This document shows positions 20,736 through 29,912 of a stretch of DNA of 64,000 bases, in pieces. The notes under the pieces are model-generated. The model was not told where the DNA came from. It worked only from the letters and a program-made list of their open reading frames with translations, and did no database searches. This DNA is from DASSSQ01 sp963839285. Its GTDB lineage: Bacteria; Actinomycetota; Thermoleophilia; Gaiellales; Gaiellaceae. How positions within the stretch are numbered: position 1 is the first letter of the stretch; each line of letters opens with the position of its first letter. The position numbers and the translations under genes are program-made. The stretch covers positions 186,001-250,000 of the forward strand of contig CAWIUN010000021.1 in NCBI GenBank assembly GCA_963839285.1, read 5' to 3'.

Positions 20736-22331
20736 CCAACCGCGGCGAGATCGCCCGCCGGATCTTCCGCAGCTGCCGCGAGCTCGGGATCGCGACGGTC
20801 GCCGTCGCCGCGCCCGACGACCGCGGCGCCCTGCACACGCGCGAGGCGGACGCGACGGTCGAGATCGCCTCGTACCTGCAGCCGGAGGAGCACGTGCGCG
20901 CGGCGAAGCAGTCGGGCGCCGACGCGATCCATCCCGGCTACGGGTTCCTCTCGGAGAGCCCCGACTTCGCCGCCGCGGTCGAGGCGGCCGGCCTCGTCTG
21001 GGTCGGCCCGCCCGTCGAGGCGCTGCGCGCGGGCGGCGACAAGCTCGCGTCGAAGCGGCTCGCGCGCGAGGCCGGCGTCCCCGTCGTCGAGACCGGCGAG
21101 CCCGACGAGCTCGGCTTCCCGCTGCTCGTCAAGGCGGCCGCGGGCGGCGGCGGCCGCGGCATGCGGGTCGTGCGCGCGCCGGAGGAGCTCGAGGAGGCGC
21201 TCGAGGCGGCCCGCCGCGAGGCGAAGGCCGCGTTCGGCGACGGCACCGTCTTCTGCGAGCGCTACGTCGAGCGTCCGCGCCACGTCGAGATCCAGCTGCT
21301 CGCGGACGCCCACGGCACGGTCGTCTCCCTCGGCGAGCGCGACTGCTCGGTCCAGCGCCGCCATCAGAAGGTGCTCGAGGAGTCGCCGTCGCCGGCTCTC
21401 GACGAGGAGCTGCGAGCCGGGATGAGCGAGGCGGCCGTCGCCTTCGCCCGCGCGATCGGCTACGTCGGCGCCGGCACCGCCGAGTTCATGCTCGCCGGCC
21501 GCGCGTTCTTCTTCCTCGAGCTGAACGCCCGCATCCAGGTCGAGCACCCGGTCACCGAGGCGGTCACCGGCCTCGACCTCGTCGCCGAGCAGCTGCGCGT
21601 CGCGGCGGGGGAGCCGCTCTCCCTCCCAAGTGACATTTCGTCACGAGGTCACGCGGTCGAGGTGCGGCTCTACGCCGAGGATCCGCGCTCGTTCCTCCCC
21701 CAGACCGGACGGCTCGAGCGGCTGCGGCTGCCGGCGGGGATCCGCGTGGACGCGGGCGTGGCGGAGGGCGACGAGGTCGGGACGGCCTACGACCCCCTGC
21801 TCGCGAAGCTGATCGCGCACGGGTCGACGCGCGACGGAGGCGCTCGCCCGCCTGCGCGAGGCGCTCGACGAGACCGAGGTCGCGGGCGTGACGACCAACC
21901 TGCCCTTCCTGCGCTGGCTCGTCGCGCACCCGGTCGTCCGCGCCGGCGAGGCGACGACGGCCTTCCTCGCCGAGCACCCGCCGCTCTCGGCGCCGCCCGG
22001 GCCGCCGCCGGCCCGGCCCTGGGGCGAGCCCTTCCGGCTCAACCTGCAGGCGCCGCCGCCCGTTCCCGCGCCGGACGTCGACGCCGCCGCGCACGCGCAC
22101 GGCCCCGGCGCCGAGCAGAGCGCGCTGACCGCGCCGATGCCCGGCACCGTCATCCGCGTCCTCGCCGCGGCGGGCGACCGCGTCGAGGCCCGGCAGGCGC
22201 TCGTCGTGCTCGAGGCGATGAAGATGGAGACGCCGCTCGTCTCGCCCTACGAGGCGACGGTCCGCGCGGTCCACGTCTCCGAGGGCGACGCGGTCGCCGC
22301 GGGGACGCTGCTCGTGGAGCTCGAGGAGTGA
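20711..22331 (+). CDS. Acyl-CoA carboxylase alpha chain: biotin carboxylase plus biotin carrier domain (frameshifted)
   Basis: ATP-dependent carboxylation of biotin and its delivery to a carboxyltransferase subunit. 539 residues: biotin carboxylase domain (1-440) with LLVANRGEIARRIFRS, ATP-grasp loop AAAGGGGRGMRVV and ELNARIQVEHPVTEAV, then a proline-rich linker and a biotinyl domain with EAMKMETPLVSP (biotin on the central Lys). A +1 disruption lies near 21836 (STRD/EALARLREAL). The likely partner is the methylcrotonyl-CoA carboxylase beta at 3664. The chain is shorter than typical MccA/PccA (650-670) because the region between carboxylase and carrier is short. Acetyl/propionyl-CoA carboxylase alpha is possible. 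Confidence 0.82.
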
Positions 22332-22344
22332 ACCGGGCGGCAGG

Positions 22345-22650
22345 CTAGAACAGCTTCTGGAGCTTCATGGCGGCGCCCATGTCGCCCTTGATCTTCAGCT
22401 TGCCGGTCATGTAGGCGGTCGTCGGGTTGAGGTCGCCGGCGACGACCTTCTCGAACGTCTCCTCGGACGTCTGGATCGTGCAGTCCGCCTCGCCGGCGCC
22501 CTCGCCGACCGAGACGTCGCCGTCGGCGACCCGCACGGTCCAGGTGCCGGCGCCGTCGACCTCGAACAGGTACGTGGTGTTCATGCCTTCCGTCTTCGAC
22601 GGGTCGACGCGCGACTCGAGGCCTTCGAAGAACTCGCTGACGGTGGACAC
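22345..22650 (-). CDS. SCP-2 sterol-transfer family protein
   Basis: Single-domain 101-residue SCP-2-like protein, a lipid or acyl-CoA binding fold. Family features are the alternating strands TYLFEVDGAGTWTVRVADGD, ADCTIQTSEETFEKVVAGDL, and the C-terminal GKLKIKGDMGAAMKLQKLF. It starts GTG with a GGAGGGGAGA ribosome site eight bases upstream. A candidate TetR-family operator lies 27 bases upstream. With acyl-CoA genes on both sides, it is probably a fatty-acid or acyl-CoA carrier. Confidence 0.82.
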   Translation of the reverse strand: MSTVSEFFEGLESRVDPSKTEGMNTTYLFEVDGAGTWTVRVADGDVSVGEGAGEADCTIQTSEETFEKVVAGDLNPTTAYMTGKLKIKGDMGAAMKLQKLF

Positions 22651-22676
22651 GGATCTCCCCTCCGGCGGGTGCGATT

Positions 22677-22688
22677 GACTGGTCGGTC
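22677..22688. promoter_or_regulatory. Candidate TetR-family operator upstream of the SCP-2 gene
   Basis: GACTGGTCGGTC reads GACCGACCAGTC on the other strand: 8 of 12 positions are symmetric and every mismatch is a transition, giving the purine/pyrimidine-symmetric form GACYGRYCRGTC often seen in operators of TetR-type regulators of acyl-CoA genes. It is 27 bases from the SCP-2 start. No TetR gene is present in the window. Confidence 0.4.
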
Positions 22689-22732
22689 GACGTTACCCGA
22701 TCCCGGCGCGGCGGGCCGTCGTCGAGGCTCGC

Positions 22733-22914
22733 TCAGGCCGCGGGCAGGTAGCGCGCGATCAGCAGGCGCGAGAGCTCGCGCTGCGCCGTCACGAGCTCGA
22801 GCCGGTTGCGCTCGAGCTCCGCCGCGCCGGCCGACGCGGCGCGCAGCCGCTGCCGCTCGGCGACGAGCGCAGCCGATGCGCTCGACCAGGGTCCTGGATG
22901 TCGATCTCGTCCAT
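22733..22914 (-). CDS. Small helical protein (two frameshifts)
   Basis: Not recognised. About 59 residues starting MDEIDIQDLVERIG and continuing LVAERQRLRAASAGAAELERNRLELV-TAQ, ending LIARYLPAA. It is almost certainly helical or coiled-coil, with heptad-like Leu/Ala spacing. Two +1 steps, near 22887 and 22868, are needed to join the start to the C-terminal helix. It is transcribed divergently from the leucyl aminopeptidase. Confidence 0.45.
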
Positions 22915-22991
22915 CGTCAGCTCCCGTACGAGCACTATCGGCATCTGTTCGCCGCGCCCTGAGATCCTCCTGGGTTAGCATCGCCGCGGAT

Positions 22992-24456
22992 ATGGAAGTC
23001 GAGATCTCCACGGCGTCGCCGCCCGAGGTCGAGGCAGACGTCCTCGCGGTCGCGCTGCTCGAGGGCGCGGCCGCGCCCGCAGCCCTCGGGGAGCCGCTCG
23101 CCGCACGGTTCGCGCGCCTCGTCGGCCGGGGCGAGCTGAGCCCGGAGGCGGGCGCGGTCGCGATGCTCGACGTCGACGGCGACCTGCGGGCGCACGCCGT
23201 CGCCGGCGCCGGGGTCGGCCTGCCGGAGCGGCTCGACGCGGAGACGCTGCGGACGGCCGCCGGCGCGGTCGGCCGCCGCGCCGCCGAGCGCCACGCCTCC
23301 GTCGCCTGGCTGCTCGACCCGTCGCTGCCGCTGCCGCTCGAGGAGCAGGCGCGCGCCGTCGTCGAGGGGGTCGCGCTCGCCGCCTACGACCCCGGCGGCT
23401 GGCGCTCGGCGCGGTCGCGTCACGAGGTGCCGCGGCTGACCGTCCTGACGGGCGACGCGGCGGCGGCGGCCGCGGCGGAGCGCGCCGGCCGCGTCGCCGG
23501 CTTCGTCGTGCTCGCCCGCGACCTCGTCAACGCGCCGCCGAACCTGCTGACGCCCGCGGCGCTGGCCGAGCGGGCCGCCGCGGATCGAGCACGTCGAGTG
23601 CGAGATCCTCGAGCCCGACCGCCTGCGGGAGCTCGGCCTCGGCGCCTTCCTCGCGGTCGGGGGCGGCAGCGTCAACGAGCCGCGGCTGATCGTCCTCCGC
23701 TACGAGCCCGCCGACGCGAAGCCCGGGACGACGCTCGGGCTCGTCGGCAAGGCGATCACCTTCGACTCGGGCGGCATCTCGATCAAGCCGCGCCTGCGCA
23801 TGTCGGACATGAAGGGCGACATGGCCGGCGGCGCCGCCGTGATCGCCGGCATCGGCGCGATCGCCGCGCTCGGCCTGCCCGTGCGGACGCTCGCCGTCGT
23901 CGCGGCCGCCGAGAACCTGCTCGGCGCGGGCGCCTACCGGCCCGGCGACATCGTCACGGCCGCGAACGGGAAGACGATCGAGATCGTCAACACCGACGCG
24001 GAGGGGCGGCTCGTCCTCGCCGACGCCCTCTGGTACGCCCGCGAGCAGGGTGCGACCCACGTGGTCGACTTCGCGACGCTGACCGGCGCGATGGTGCTCG
24101 CGCTCGGCGACCTCTACGCCGGCACCTTCGCGAACGACGACGACTGGCGCGACCGGCTCGCCGCCGCCGCGGCCGCGAGCGGCGACCACGCCTGGCCGTT
24201 CCCGCTCCACCCGCGGTACCGTCGCTACATCGACTCCGCCTTCGCCGACATGACGAACGGCTCCGAGCTCAGGGAGGGCTCGCCGGTGCTCGCCGCCGAG
24301 TTCCTGCAGGAGTTCGCGGGCGACGGCCCCTGGGCCCACGTCGACATGGCCGGACCGGGCTACCTCGCCCGCTCCCGCGGCGACTACCTCTGGCAGAAGG
24401 GCGGCACCGGCTACGGCGTCCGCCTGATCGTCGAGCTGGCGGCGGGGCTCGCGTGA
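22992..24456 (+). CDS. pepA: Leucyl aminopeptidase, M17 family (frameshifted)
   Basis: Cytosolic di-metal exopeptidase removing N-terminal residues from peptides. 487 residues: an N-terminal macro-like domain, then the catalytic domain with LVNAPPNLLTPAALAE, VGKAITFDSGGISIKP, MKGDMAGGAAV and the M17 signature NTDAEGRLVLADAL, which supplies metal ligands. A +1 disruption near 23584 falls before EHVECEILEPDRL. The stop overlaps the GTG of the acyl-CoA dehydrogenase (GTGA). With the peptide transporter at 27-32 kb it may help use imported peptides. Confidence 0.87.
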
Positions 24457-25586
24457 ACCTCGACCTCGAGCCCGAGCACGAGCTCGTCCGCCGGACCGTC
24501 CGCGAGTTCGCCGAGCAGCGGGTCGCGCCGGTCGCCGAGGAGCTCGACCGCGAGAAGCGCTTCCCCTACGAGCTCGTCGAGGGCCTGGCCGAGCTCGGCG
24601 TCATGGGCATGACGATCCCGGAGGACTACGGCGGCGGCGGAGCCGACACGGTCTCCTACGCGATCGCCGTCGAGGAGCTGACGAGGATCGACTCGTCGGT
24701 CGCGATCACCGTCGCGGCGCACCACTCGCTCGGGACGCTGCCGATCTGGAGCTTCGGCTCCGAGGAGCAGAAGCGGCAGTGGCTCCCCGACCTCGCCTCG
24801 GGCAGGCGCCTCGCCGCCTTCGGGCTGACCGAGCCGGACGCGGGCTCGGACGCGGGCGCGACGCGGACGACCGCGCGGCTCGAGGACGGCGCCTGGGTCG
24901 TCGACGGGTCGAAGATCTTCATCACGAACGCCGGCACGGACATCACCGCCTGCGTCACGATCACGGCGCTGACCGGCGAGGGCGAGATCTCGAACCTGAT
25001 CGTCCCGAACGGCACCGACGGCTACGTGATCTCGGCGCCGATGCAGAAGCTCGGCTGGCGCGCCTCCGACACGCGCGAGCTCTCGTTCCAGGGCGCCCGC
25101 GTCCCCGAGGAGAACCTGCTCGGCCCGCGCGGCCAGGGCTTCTCGCAGTTCATGACGATCCTCGACGGCGGCCGGATCTCGGTCGCGGCGATGGGCGTCG
25201 GCCTGGCGCAGGGTGCCTACGACCTCGCGGCAGCCTACGCCGGGGAGCGGCAGCAGTTCGGCAAGCCGATCAAGGAGTTCCAGGCGGTCCGGTTCGCGCT
25301 CGCCGACCTGGCGACCGAGCTCGAGGCGGGCCGCGGGCTCGTCTACCGCGCCGCCTGGCTCAAGGACCGGGGCCGCCCGTTCGCCCGTGAGGCCGCGATG
25401 GCGAAGCTCTACACCGGCCTTCTCTCCAACCGCGCCGTCAACGTCGCCCTGCAGGTGCACGGAGGCTACGGCTTCATGGACGAATATCCGATCTCGCGCC
25501 TGTACCGTGACCAGAAGATCCTGGAGATCGGAGAGGGCACGAATGAGGTTCAGCGGCTGGTCATCGCGCGGCATCTGGGTCTGTAG
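24453..25586 (+). CDS. Acyl-CoA dehydrogenase
   Basis: FAD enzyme forming the alpha-beta double bond of acyl-CoAs. 377 residues, the normal size. Signature 1 is FGLTEPDAGSDAGATRTTA, and signature 2 is near QQFGKPIKEFQAVRFALADL. The catalytic Glu is probably the one in LEIGEGTNEVQRLV, the position used by short/branched-chain enzymes rather than the helix-G position of isovaleryl-CoA dehydrogenase. The frame is intact. The GTG start is coupled to the aminopeptidase stop. It could feed the carboxylase/hydratase set if it uses a branched substrate; specificity is inferred only. Confidence 0.87.
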   Translation: MNLDLEPEHELVRRTVREFAEQRVAPVAEELDREKRFPYELVEGLAELGVMGMTIPEDYGGGGADTVSYAIAVEELTRIDSSVAITVAAHHSLGTLPIWSFGSEEQKRQWLPDLASGRRLAAFGLTEPDAGSDAGATRTTARLEDGAWVVDGSKIFITNAGTDITACVTITALTGEGEISNLIVPNGTDGYVISAPMQKLGWRASDTRELSFQGARVPEENLLGPRGQGFSQFMTILDGGRISVAAMGVGLAQGAYDLAAAYAGERQQFGKPIKEFQAVRFALADLATELEAGRGLVYRAAWLKDRGRPFAREAAMAKLYTGLLSNRAVNVALQVHGGYGFMDEYPISRLYRDQKILEIGEGTNEVQRLVIARHLGL

Positions 25587-26104
25587 CGGGGCGCTCGCGG
25601 CGCTGACGCTCGCCCCTGCGGCGCTCGCCGACCCCGGCGTGAGCCCCGACGCGGGTCGACCCGGGCTCCTCGCCGAGGCTGGTCTTCACGGTGCCGAACG
25701 AGGCGAAGGTCGCGATCCGCCGGGTCGCGATCGGCTTCCCCCCCGACTTCACGCTCGACCAGGCGGAGATGAAGGGCGGCTGGAAGACCGAGGTGCGCGA
25801 GCGGACCGTCGCCTGGGAGGGGAACAGCATCCTCCCGGCCCAGCTCGCGACCTTCACCCTGCAGGTGAAGGCCCCCCGGGTGCAGGAGCACGCGCTCTTC
25901 CCGGTGCTGCTCAGCCTCGCCGACGGCCGCACGTTGACCTACCAGGTGCTGCTGACCGTCGGCCCCGCGCCGTCCCCGCGCGACTCCGGCGCGCGGACGC
26001 TCGCGACCGCCGCGCTGATCGTCGCCTCGGTCGCGGTCGTGCTCGCCCTCGCCGGCGCCCTGCTCGCGCTCTGGCTCTGGCTCCGGCGCCCCGAGCCGTT
26101 CTAG
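25543..26104 (+). CDS. YcnI-like (DUF1775) exported membrane-anchored protein (frameshifted)
   Basis: 186 residues: signal peptide (SGALAALTLAPAALADPGVSP), a DUF1775-type beta domain (RLVFTVPNEAKVAIRRVAIG, QAEMKGGWKTEVRE, VKAPRVQEHALFPVLL), and a C-terminal membrane helix (TLATAALIVASVAVVLALAG) with an RRPEPF end. YcnI-like domains bind copper in Bacillus; here the first residue after signal cleavage is not His, so copper binding is uncertain. The ATG lies inside the last codons of the acyl-CoA dehydrogenase in another frame (44-base overlap). A +1 disruption lies near 25645 in a CCCC run. Confidence 0.7.
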
Positions 26105-26134
26105 ACGCTGCCGCACGGCCGCGGCTGCGACACA

Positions 26135-27124
26135 TCACGCCTCTGGGCGCCCGGGCAGCCGCCGCGACTCGACGAGCTGGGTGTCGTGCAGGTCGACGGT
26201 GCAGCCTCCGACGACGTAGAGCCTGCCCGCGCCGGCGAAGAGGGAGAGCGCGTGCCGCGGCACCTGCGGCTGCGGCCCGGCGCTCCAGCGTGCGCCGTCC
26301 CAGATCTCGTAGGTGCGCTCCCAGATCGCGTGGATCCGGCCGCCCGTGACCACCGCGGCGAGCAGCTCCATCGGCTCGGGGAGGCGTGGCCCCGCGCGCC
26401 AGCTGTCCGTCTTCGGGTCGTAGATCCAGACCGAGCGGAGCACCTGCTCGCCGCGCCGGCCGCCGATCGCCCAGAGCTCGCCGCGGTAGGCGACCGCGGC
26501 GAGCGCGTGCGCGGGCCGGGGCAGCGGCGCCGCGGTGCTCCAGCTGTCGGCGGCGGGGTCGTAGACGAAGACCGTGCGGAGCTCCCGGCCCCGTTCGTAG
26601 CCGCCGACGACGTAGATGCGGCCGCCGAGCGCGACCGCGGCATGGTTGAAGAGCGGCCGCGGCAGCGGCGCGCGGCGGTGCCAGATCCCCGAGGCGACGT
26701 CGTAGGCGAACACCTGCCGGCCGCCGCCGGCGGGCGTCGAGCCGCCGATCACGTAGACGCGCCCGCCGAGGGCGGCACCGGCGCCCGCCCTGACCGGCTC
26801 GGGCAGCGGCGAGAGCGTCGTCCAGGCGTTCCGCACCGGGTCGAAGCGGGCGAACGTGCGCAGGAAGCGCCCCGTCTCCCCCACCATGCCGCCGGCCGCG
26901 TAGAAGAAGTGCGCCGTCTGTGCGCCGGCGACGTAACTTCGCCGCTGGGACATGGCCGCGTCGAACGACCAGACACGGCCACCCGGGGCGGTCCGCTGGA
27001 GGTGTACACCTACATCACCCACCTGCTCGCCGCCACAGGCGGACAGGGCCGCGAGGAGCGCGGCCGCCGCGACCAGCAGGCGAAGGGCGCTAGACGCCTT
27101 CCGCGAGCGCGTGCTTGAGCCCAC
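26135..27124 (-). CDS. Kelch-repeat lipoprotein
   Basis: Exported lipoprotein of 329 residues. Signal peptide with lipobox LSAC (Cys about residue 30). Then about six Kelch blades with the GG...Y motif, for example YVIGGSTPAGGG, YVVGGYERGRE, WAIGGRRGEQ and YVVGGCTV. Each has the downstream Trp seen in kelch motifs (W--A-PLP-P). The propeller probably binds a ligand or wall component. The frame is intact. It starts 35 bases before the end of the upstream ABC ATPase gene, so it is the last gene of the peptide transporter operon. Confidence 0.82.
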   Translation of the reverse strand: MGSSTRSRKASSALRLLVAAAALLAALSACGGEQVGDVGVHLQRTAPGGRVWSFDAAMSQRRSYVAGAQTAHFFYAAGGMVGETGRFLRTFARFDPVRNAWTTLSPLPEPVRAGAGAALGGRVYVIGGSTPAGGGRQVFAYDVASGIWHRRAPLPRPLFNHAAVALGGRIYVVGGYERGRELRTVFVYDPAADSWSTAAPLPRPAHALAAVAYRGELWAIGGRRGEQVLRSVWIYDPKTDSWRAGPRLPEPMELLAAVVTGGRIHAIWERTYEIWDGARWSAGPQPQVPRHALSLFAGAGRLYVVGGCTVDLHDTQLVESRRLPGRPEA

Positions 27125-27956
27125 GCCGCTCCTGCTTGCGCTCCTTCATCCGCCGCGGGTCCGGGACGGGCACCGCCGCGAGAAGGGCCTTCGTGTAGTC
27201 GTCCTTCGGGTGCGAGTAGACCTGCTCGGCCTCGCCGATCTCGACCAGCCGGCCCCGGTTCATGACGGCGATCCGGTCGCTCATCGTCCGCACGACGGCG
27301 AGGTCGTGGGCGATGAAGAGGTAGGTGAGGCCGAAGTCGCGCTGCAGGTCCTTGAGCAGGTTGAGGATCTGCGCCTGGATCGAGACGTCGAGCGCGGAGA
27401 CGGGCTCGTCGCAGACGATCAGCCGCGGGTTGAGCGCGAGCGCGCGGGCGATCCCGATCCGCTGCCGCTGGCCGCCGGAGAACTCGTGCGGGTAGCGGTT
27501 GACGTAGGAGGGATCGAAGCCGACGACGTCGAGGAGCCGCCGCACGGTCTCCTTGCGGCTCTTGCGGCTGCCGATCCCGTGCACGAGCAGCGGCTCGCCG
27601 ACGATGTCGCCGACGGTCATCCGCGGGTTGAGCGACGCGTAGGGATCCTGGAAGACGATCTGCATCTCGCGCCGCATCCGCCGCAGATCCTCCCGCTTCA
27701 GGCGGGTCAGCTCCTGGTCCTGGAAGCGGATCGAGCCGCCGGTCGGCTTCAGCAGCTGCAGGATGCAGTAGCCGGTCGTCGACTTGCCCGAGCCCGACTC
27801 GCCGACGAGGCCGAGCGTCTCGCCCTCCTTGATCTCGAACGAGACGCCGTCGACCGCCTTGACGTGGTCGACCGTCCGCTCGACCAGGCTCCCCTTCTTG
27901 ACGGGGAACCACTTCTGCAGGTCCTCGACCTCGAGCAGGTTGCCGTTCGCGCTCAT
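27090..27956 (-). CDS. Oligopeptide/dipeptide ABC transporter ATP-binding protein (DppF/OppF type)
   Basis: ATPase of 288 residues powering a peptide importer from the cytosolic face. Walker A GESGSGKSTT, Q-loop FQDPYASLNPR, signature HEFSGGQRQRIGIARAL, Walker B LIVCDEPVSALD and the H-loop FIAHDLAVVR are all intact. The FQDP-ASLNPR and DEPVSALDVSIQAQ forms identify the DppF/OppF branch. ATG overlaps the DppD-type stop (ATGA). The frame is uninterrupted. The C-terminus is short and basic, without the Cys-rich motif of its partner. Confidence 0.92.
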   Translation of the reverse strand: MSANGNLLEVEDLQKWFPVKKGSLVERTVDHVKAVDGVSFEIKEGETLGLVGESGSGKSTTGYCILQLLKPTGGSIRFQDQELTRLKREDLRRMRREMQIVFQDPYASLNPRMTVGDIVGEPLLVHGIGSRKSRKETVRRLLDVVGFDPSYVNRYPHEFSGGQRQRIGIARALALNPRLIVCDEPVSALDVSIQAQILNLLKDLQRDFGLTYLFIAHDLAVVRTMSDRIAVMNRGRLVEIGEAEQVYSHPKDDYTKALLAAVPVPDPRRMKERKQERRGLKHALAEGV

Positions 27957-28969
27957 CGGGTCGCGACCTCCGGCCTCGCCGCCGTCCGCTCGCTCGTCGG
28001 GTGGGAGGAGCGCACGAGGTGGCCCGGCCGGATCTCGCGCAGCTCGGGCATCTCGTGCGTGCAGGCGTCGTCGGCGGACGCGTACGGGCAGCGGGCGGCG
28101 AAGCGGCAGGTCTCGGGCGGGTCGACCATCCGGGGCGGCCGGCCGGCGATCGCGGTCAGGCGGCCCTCGCGGACGCCCTCGCCCTCGATCTGCGGCAGCG
28201 CGCCGAGCAGCGCCTCGGTGTACGGGTGCTCCGGCCGGTCGAACAGGTCGAGCGCGCTCGCGTGCTCGACGATCTGCCCCGCGTACATGACCGCGACCTC
28301 GTCGGCGGCCTCGGCGACGACGCCCATGTCGTGCGTGATCAGGATCATCGCCATGTCGTGCTGACGGCGCAGCTCCTCGAGCAGGTCGAGGATCCCCGCC
28401 TGGACGGTGACGTCGAGCGCCGTCGTCGGCTCGTCCGCGATCAGCAGCTTCGGGTTGCACGCGATCGCGATCGCGATCATCACGCGCTGGCGCATCCCGC
28501 CCGAGTAGCGGTGCGGGTAGTCGTCGAGCCGCGAGGCGGCGTTCGGGATGTGCACCTCCTCGAGCAGCTCGACCGCGCGCCGCCGCGCCTGCTCCTTCGA
28601 CATGTCGAAGTGCCGGCGCAGCGTCTCCGTGATCTGCTTCCCGATCGTCAGCGTCGGGTTCAGGCACGTCATCGGGTCCTGGAAGATCATCGCGATGTCG
28701 TTGCCGCGGATGTCCTCGAGCTGGCGGTCCTTCAGCTTCGTCAGCTCGCGGCCCTCGAAGAGGACGGAGCCGCTGACGATCTTCGCCGGCGGCCGCGGGA
28801 TCAGGCCCATGATCGAGAGCGCCGTCACGGACTTGCCCGAGCCGGACTCGCCGACGATCCCGAGCGTGCGGCCCTTCTCGACCGCGAAGGAGACCCCGTC
28901 GACGGCCTGGACGGCGCCCTCGCGGGTGTAGAAGTAGGTGCGGAGGTCGTCGACTTCCAGCAGCGCCAT
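27953..28969 (-). CDS. Oligopeptide/dipeptide ABC transporter ATP-binding protein (DppD/OppD type)
   Basis: Second ATPase of the same importer, 338 residues. Walker A GESGSGKSVT, signature HRYSGGMRQRVMIAIAI, Walker B LLIADEPTTALD. The C-terminal oligopeptide-transporter region CRFAARCPYASADDACTHE contains clustered Cys of the kind that can hold an iron-sulfur cluster in this subfamily. It pairs as a heterodimer with the adjacent DppF-type protein. It starts four bases after the permease stop. The frame is intact. Confidence 0.92.
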   Translation of the reverse strand: MALLEVDDLRTYFYTREGAVQAVDGVSFAVEKGRTLGIVGESGSGKSVTALSIMGLIPRPPAKIVSGSVLFEGRELTKLKDRQLEDIRGNDIAMIFQDPMTCLNPTLTIGKQITETLRRHFDMSKEQARRRAVELLEEVHIPNAASRLDDYPHRYSGGMRQRVMIAIAIACNPKLLIADEPTTALDVTVQAGILDLLEELRRQHDMAMILITHDMGVVAEAADEVAVMYAGQIVEHASALDLFDRPEHPYTEALLGALPQIEGEGVREGRLTAIAGRPPRMVDPPETCRFAARCPYASADDACTHEMPELREIRPGHLVRSSHPTSERTAARPEVATR

Positions 28970-28973
28970 CTGG

Positions 28974-29912
28974 CTAGGTCTCCCTGGTGCGGGGGTCGAG
29001 GGCGTCGCGGAGCCCGTCCGCGATGAAGTTGGCGCAGAGGATCAGGTAGCCGATCGCGACGCTCGGGATCACGATGATCCACGGATGGCCGAGGAAGACG
29101 TCGCGGCCCTCCTGGGCGAGCGCGCCCCACGAGGACTGCGGCGGGCTGATCCCGAGGCCGATGAACGAGAGGAACGCCTCTCCGAGGATGACGCCGGGCA
29201 GCTCGAGGAAGACGAAGACGATCATGACGCCGAGCGTGTTCGGCAGCACGTGCCGGCCGAGGATCCGGTACCAGCGGGCGCCGACCGCCCGCGCGGCGCG
29301 GACGTAGTCGTTCTCCTTCAGCGTGATCACCTGGCCGCGGACGACGCGGGCGGCGGTCAGCCAGCTGACGATCGTCAGGGCGACGACCATCGTCCAGAAG
29401 TTGACGATCCCGAAGACCTGCAGCGTGATGATCGCGAACGGCAGGTACGGCAGCCCGTAGATCGCGTCGATCAGCCGCATCATCGCGTTGTCGAGCTTGC
29501 CGCCGACGAAGCCCGAGATCGAGCCGTAGACGATCCCGATCAGCAGGATCACGAAGGTCGCGACGAAGCCGATCCCGATCGAGACGCGGCCGCCGAGCGC
29601 GACCCGCGTCATCAGGTCGCGGCCGAACTGGTCGGTGCCGAGCGGGTGCGCGGCGGTCGGCAGCAGGTAGGCGTCGCCGAAGTCGACCGCGTTCGGGTCG
29701 TAGGGCGAGACCCACGGCACGACGACGACGTACGCGCACATCAGCAGGAAGAGCACGCCGGCGACGACGGCCGCGCGGTTGCTCAGGTAGCGGTGCCAGG
29801 CGTCGCTCCAGAGGCTCGTCGTCCGGACCGCGGCGCCGGCGTCGGTGCCGCCGGAGTCCGCGCTGCGCTCGGCGACGTCCTCCCTGACCTCTTCCGGGTT
29901 GATGATGCTCAT
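28974..29912 (-). CDS. Peptide ABC transporter permease (DppC/OppC type)
   Basis: Six-helix permease of 312 residues with an N-terminal cytoplasmic tail (about 40 residues), the extracytoplasmic HPLGTDQFGRDLMTRVALGG segment diagnostic for DppC-type permeases, and the EAA loop ARAVGARWYRILGRHVLPN that contacts the ATPases. It ends DPRTRET. ATG overlaps the DppB-type stop. The frame is intact. Confidence 0.92.
   Translation of the reverse strand: MSIINPEEVREDVAERSADSGGTDAGAAVRTTSLWSDAWHRYLSNRAAVVAGVLFLLMCAYVVVVPWVSPYDPNAVDFGDAYLLPTAAHPLGTDQFGRDLMTRVALGGRVSIGIGFVATFVILLIGIVYGSISGFVGGKLDNAMMRLIDAIYGLPYLPFAIITLQVFGIVNFWTMVVALTIVSWLTAARVVRGQVITLKENDYVRAARAVGARWYRILGRHVLPNTLGVMIVFVFLELPGVILGEAFLSFIGLGISPPQSSWGALAQEGRDVFLGHPWIIVIPSVAIGYLILCANFIADGLRDALDPRTRET

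Noticed and set aside
18956..22348. Single open frame over 1,100 codons on the plus strand
   Set aside because: It joins antisense of the hemerythrin and SpoIID region with real parts of the MFS and biotin carboxylase genes; separate genes explain the conserved parts.
27784..28290. Plus-strand frames opposite the ABC ATPases
   Set aside because: Antisense shadows; both ATPases have every motif intact on the minus strand.
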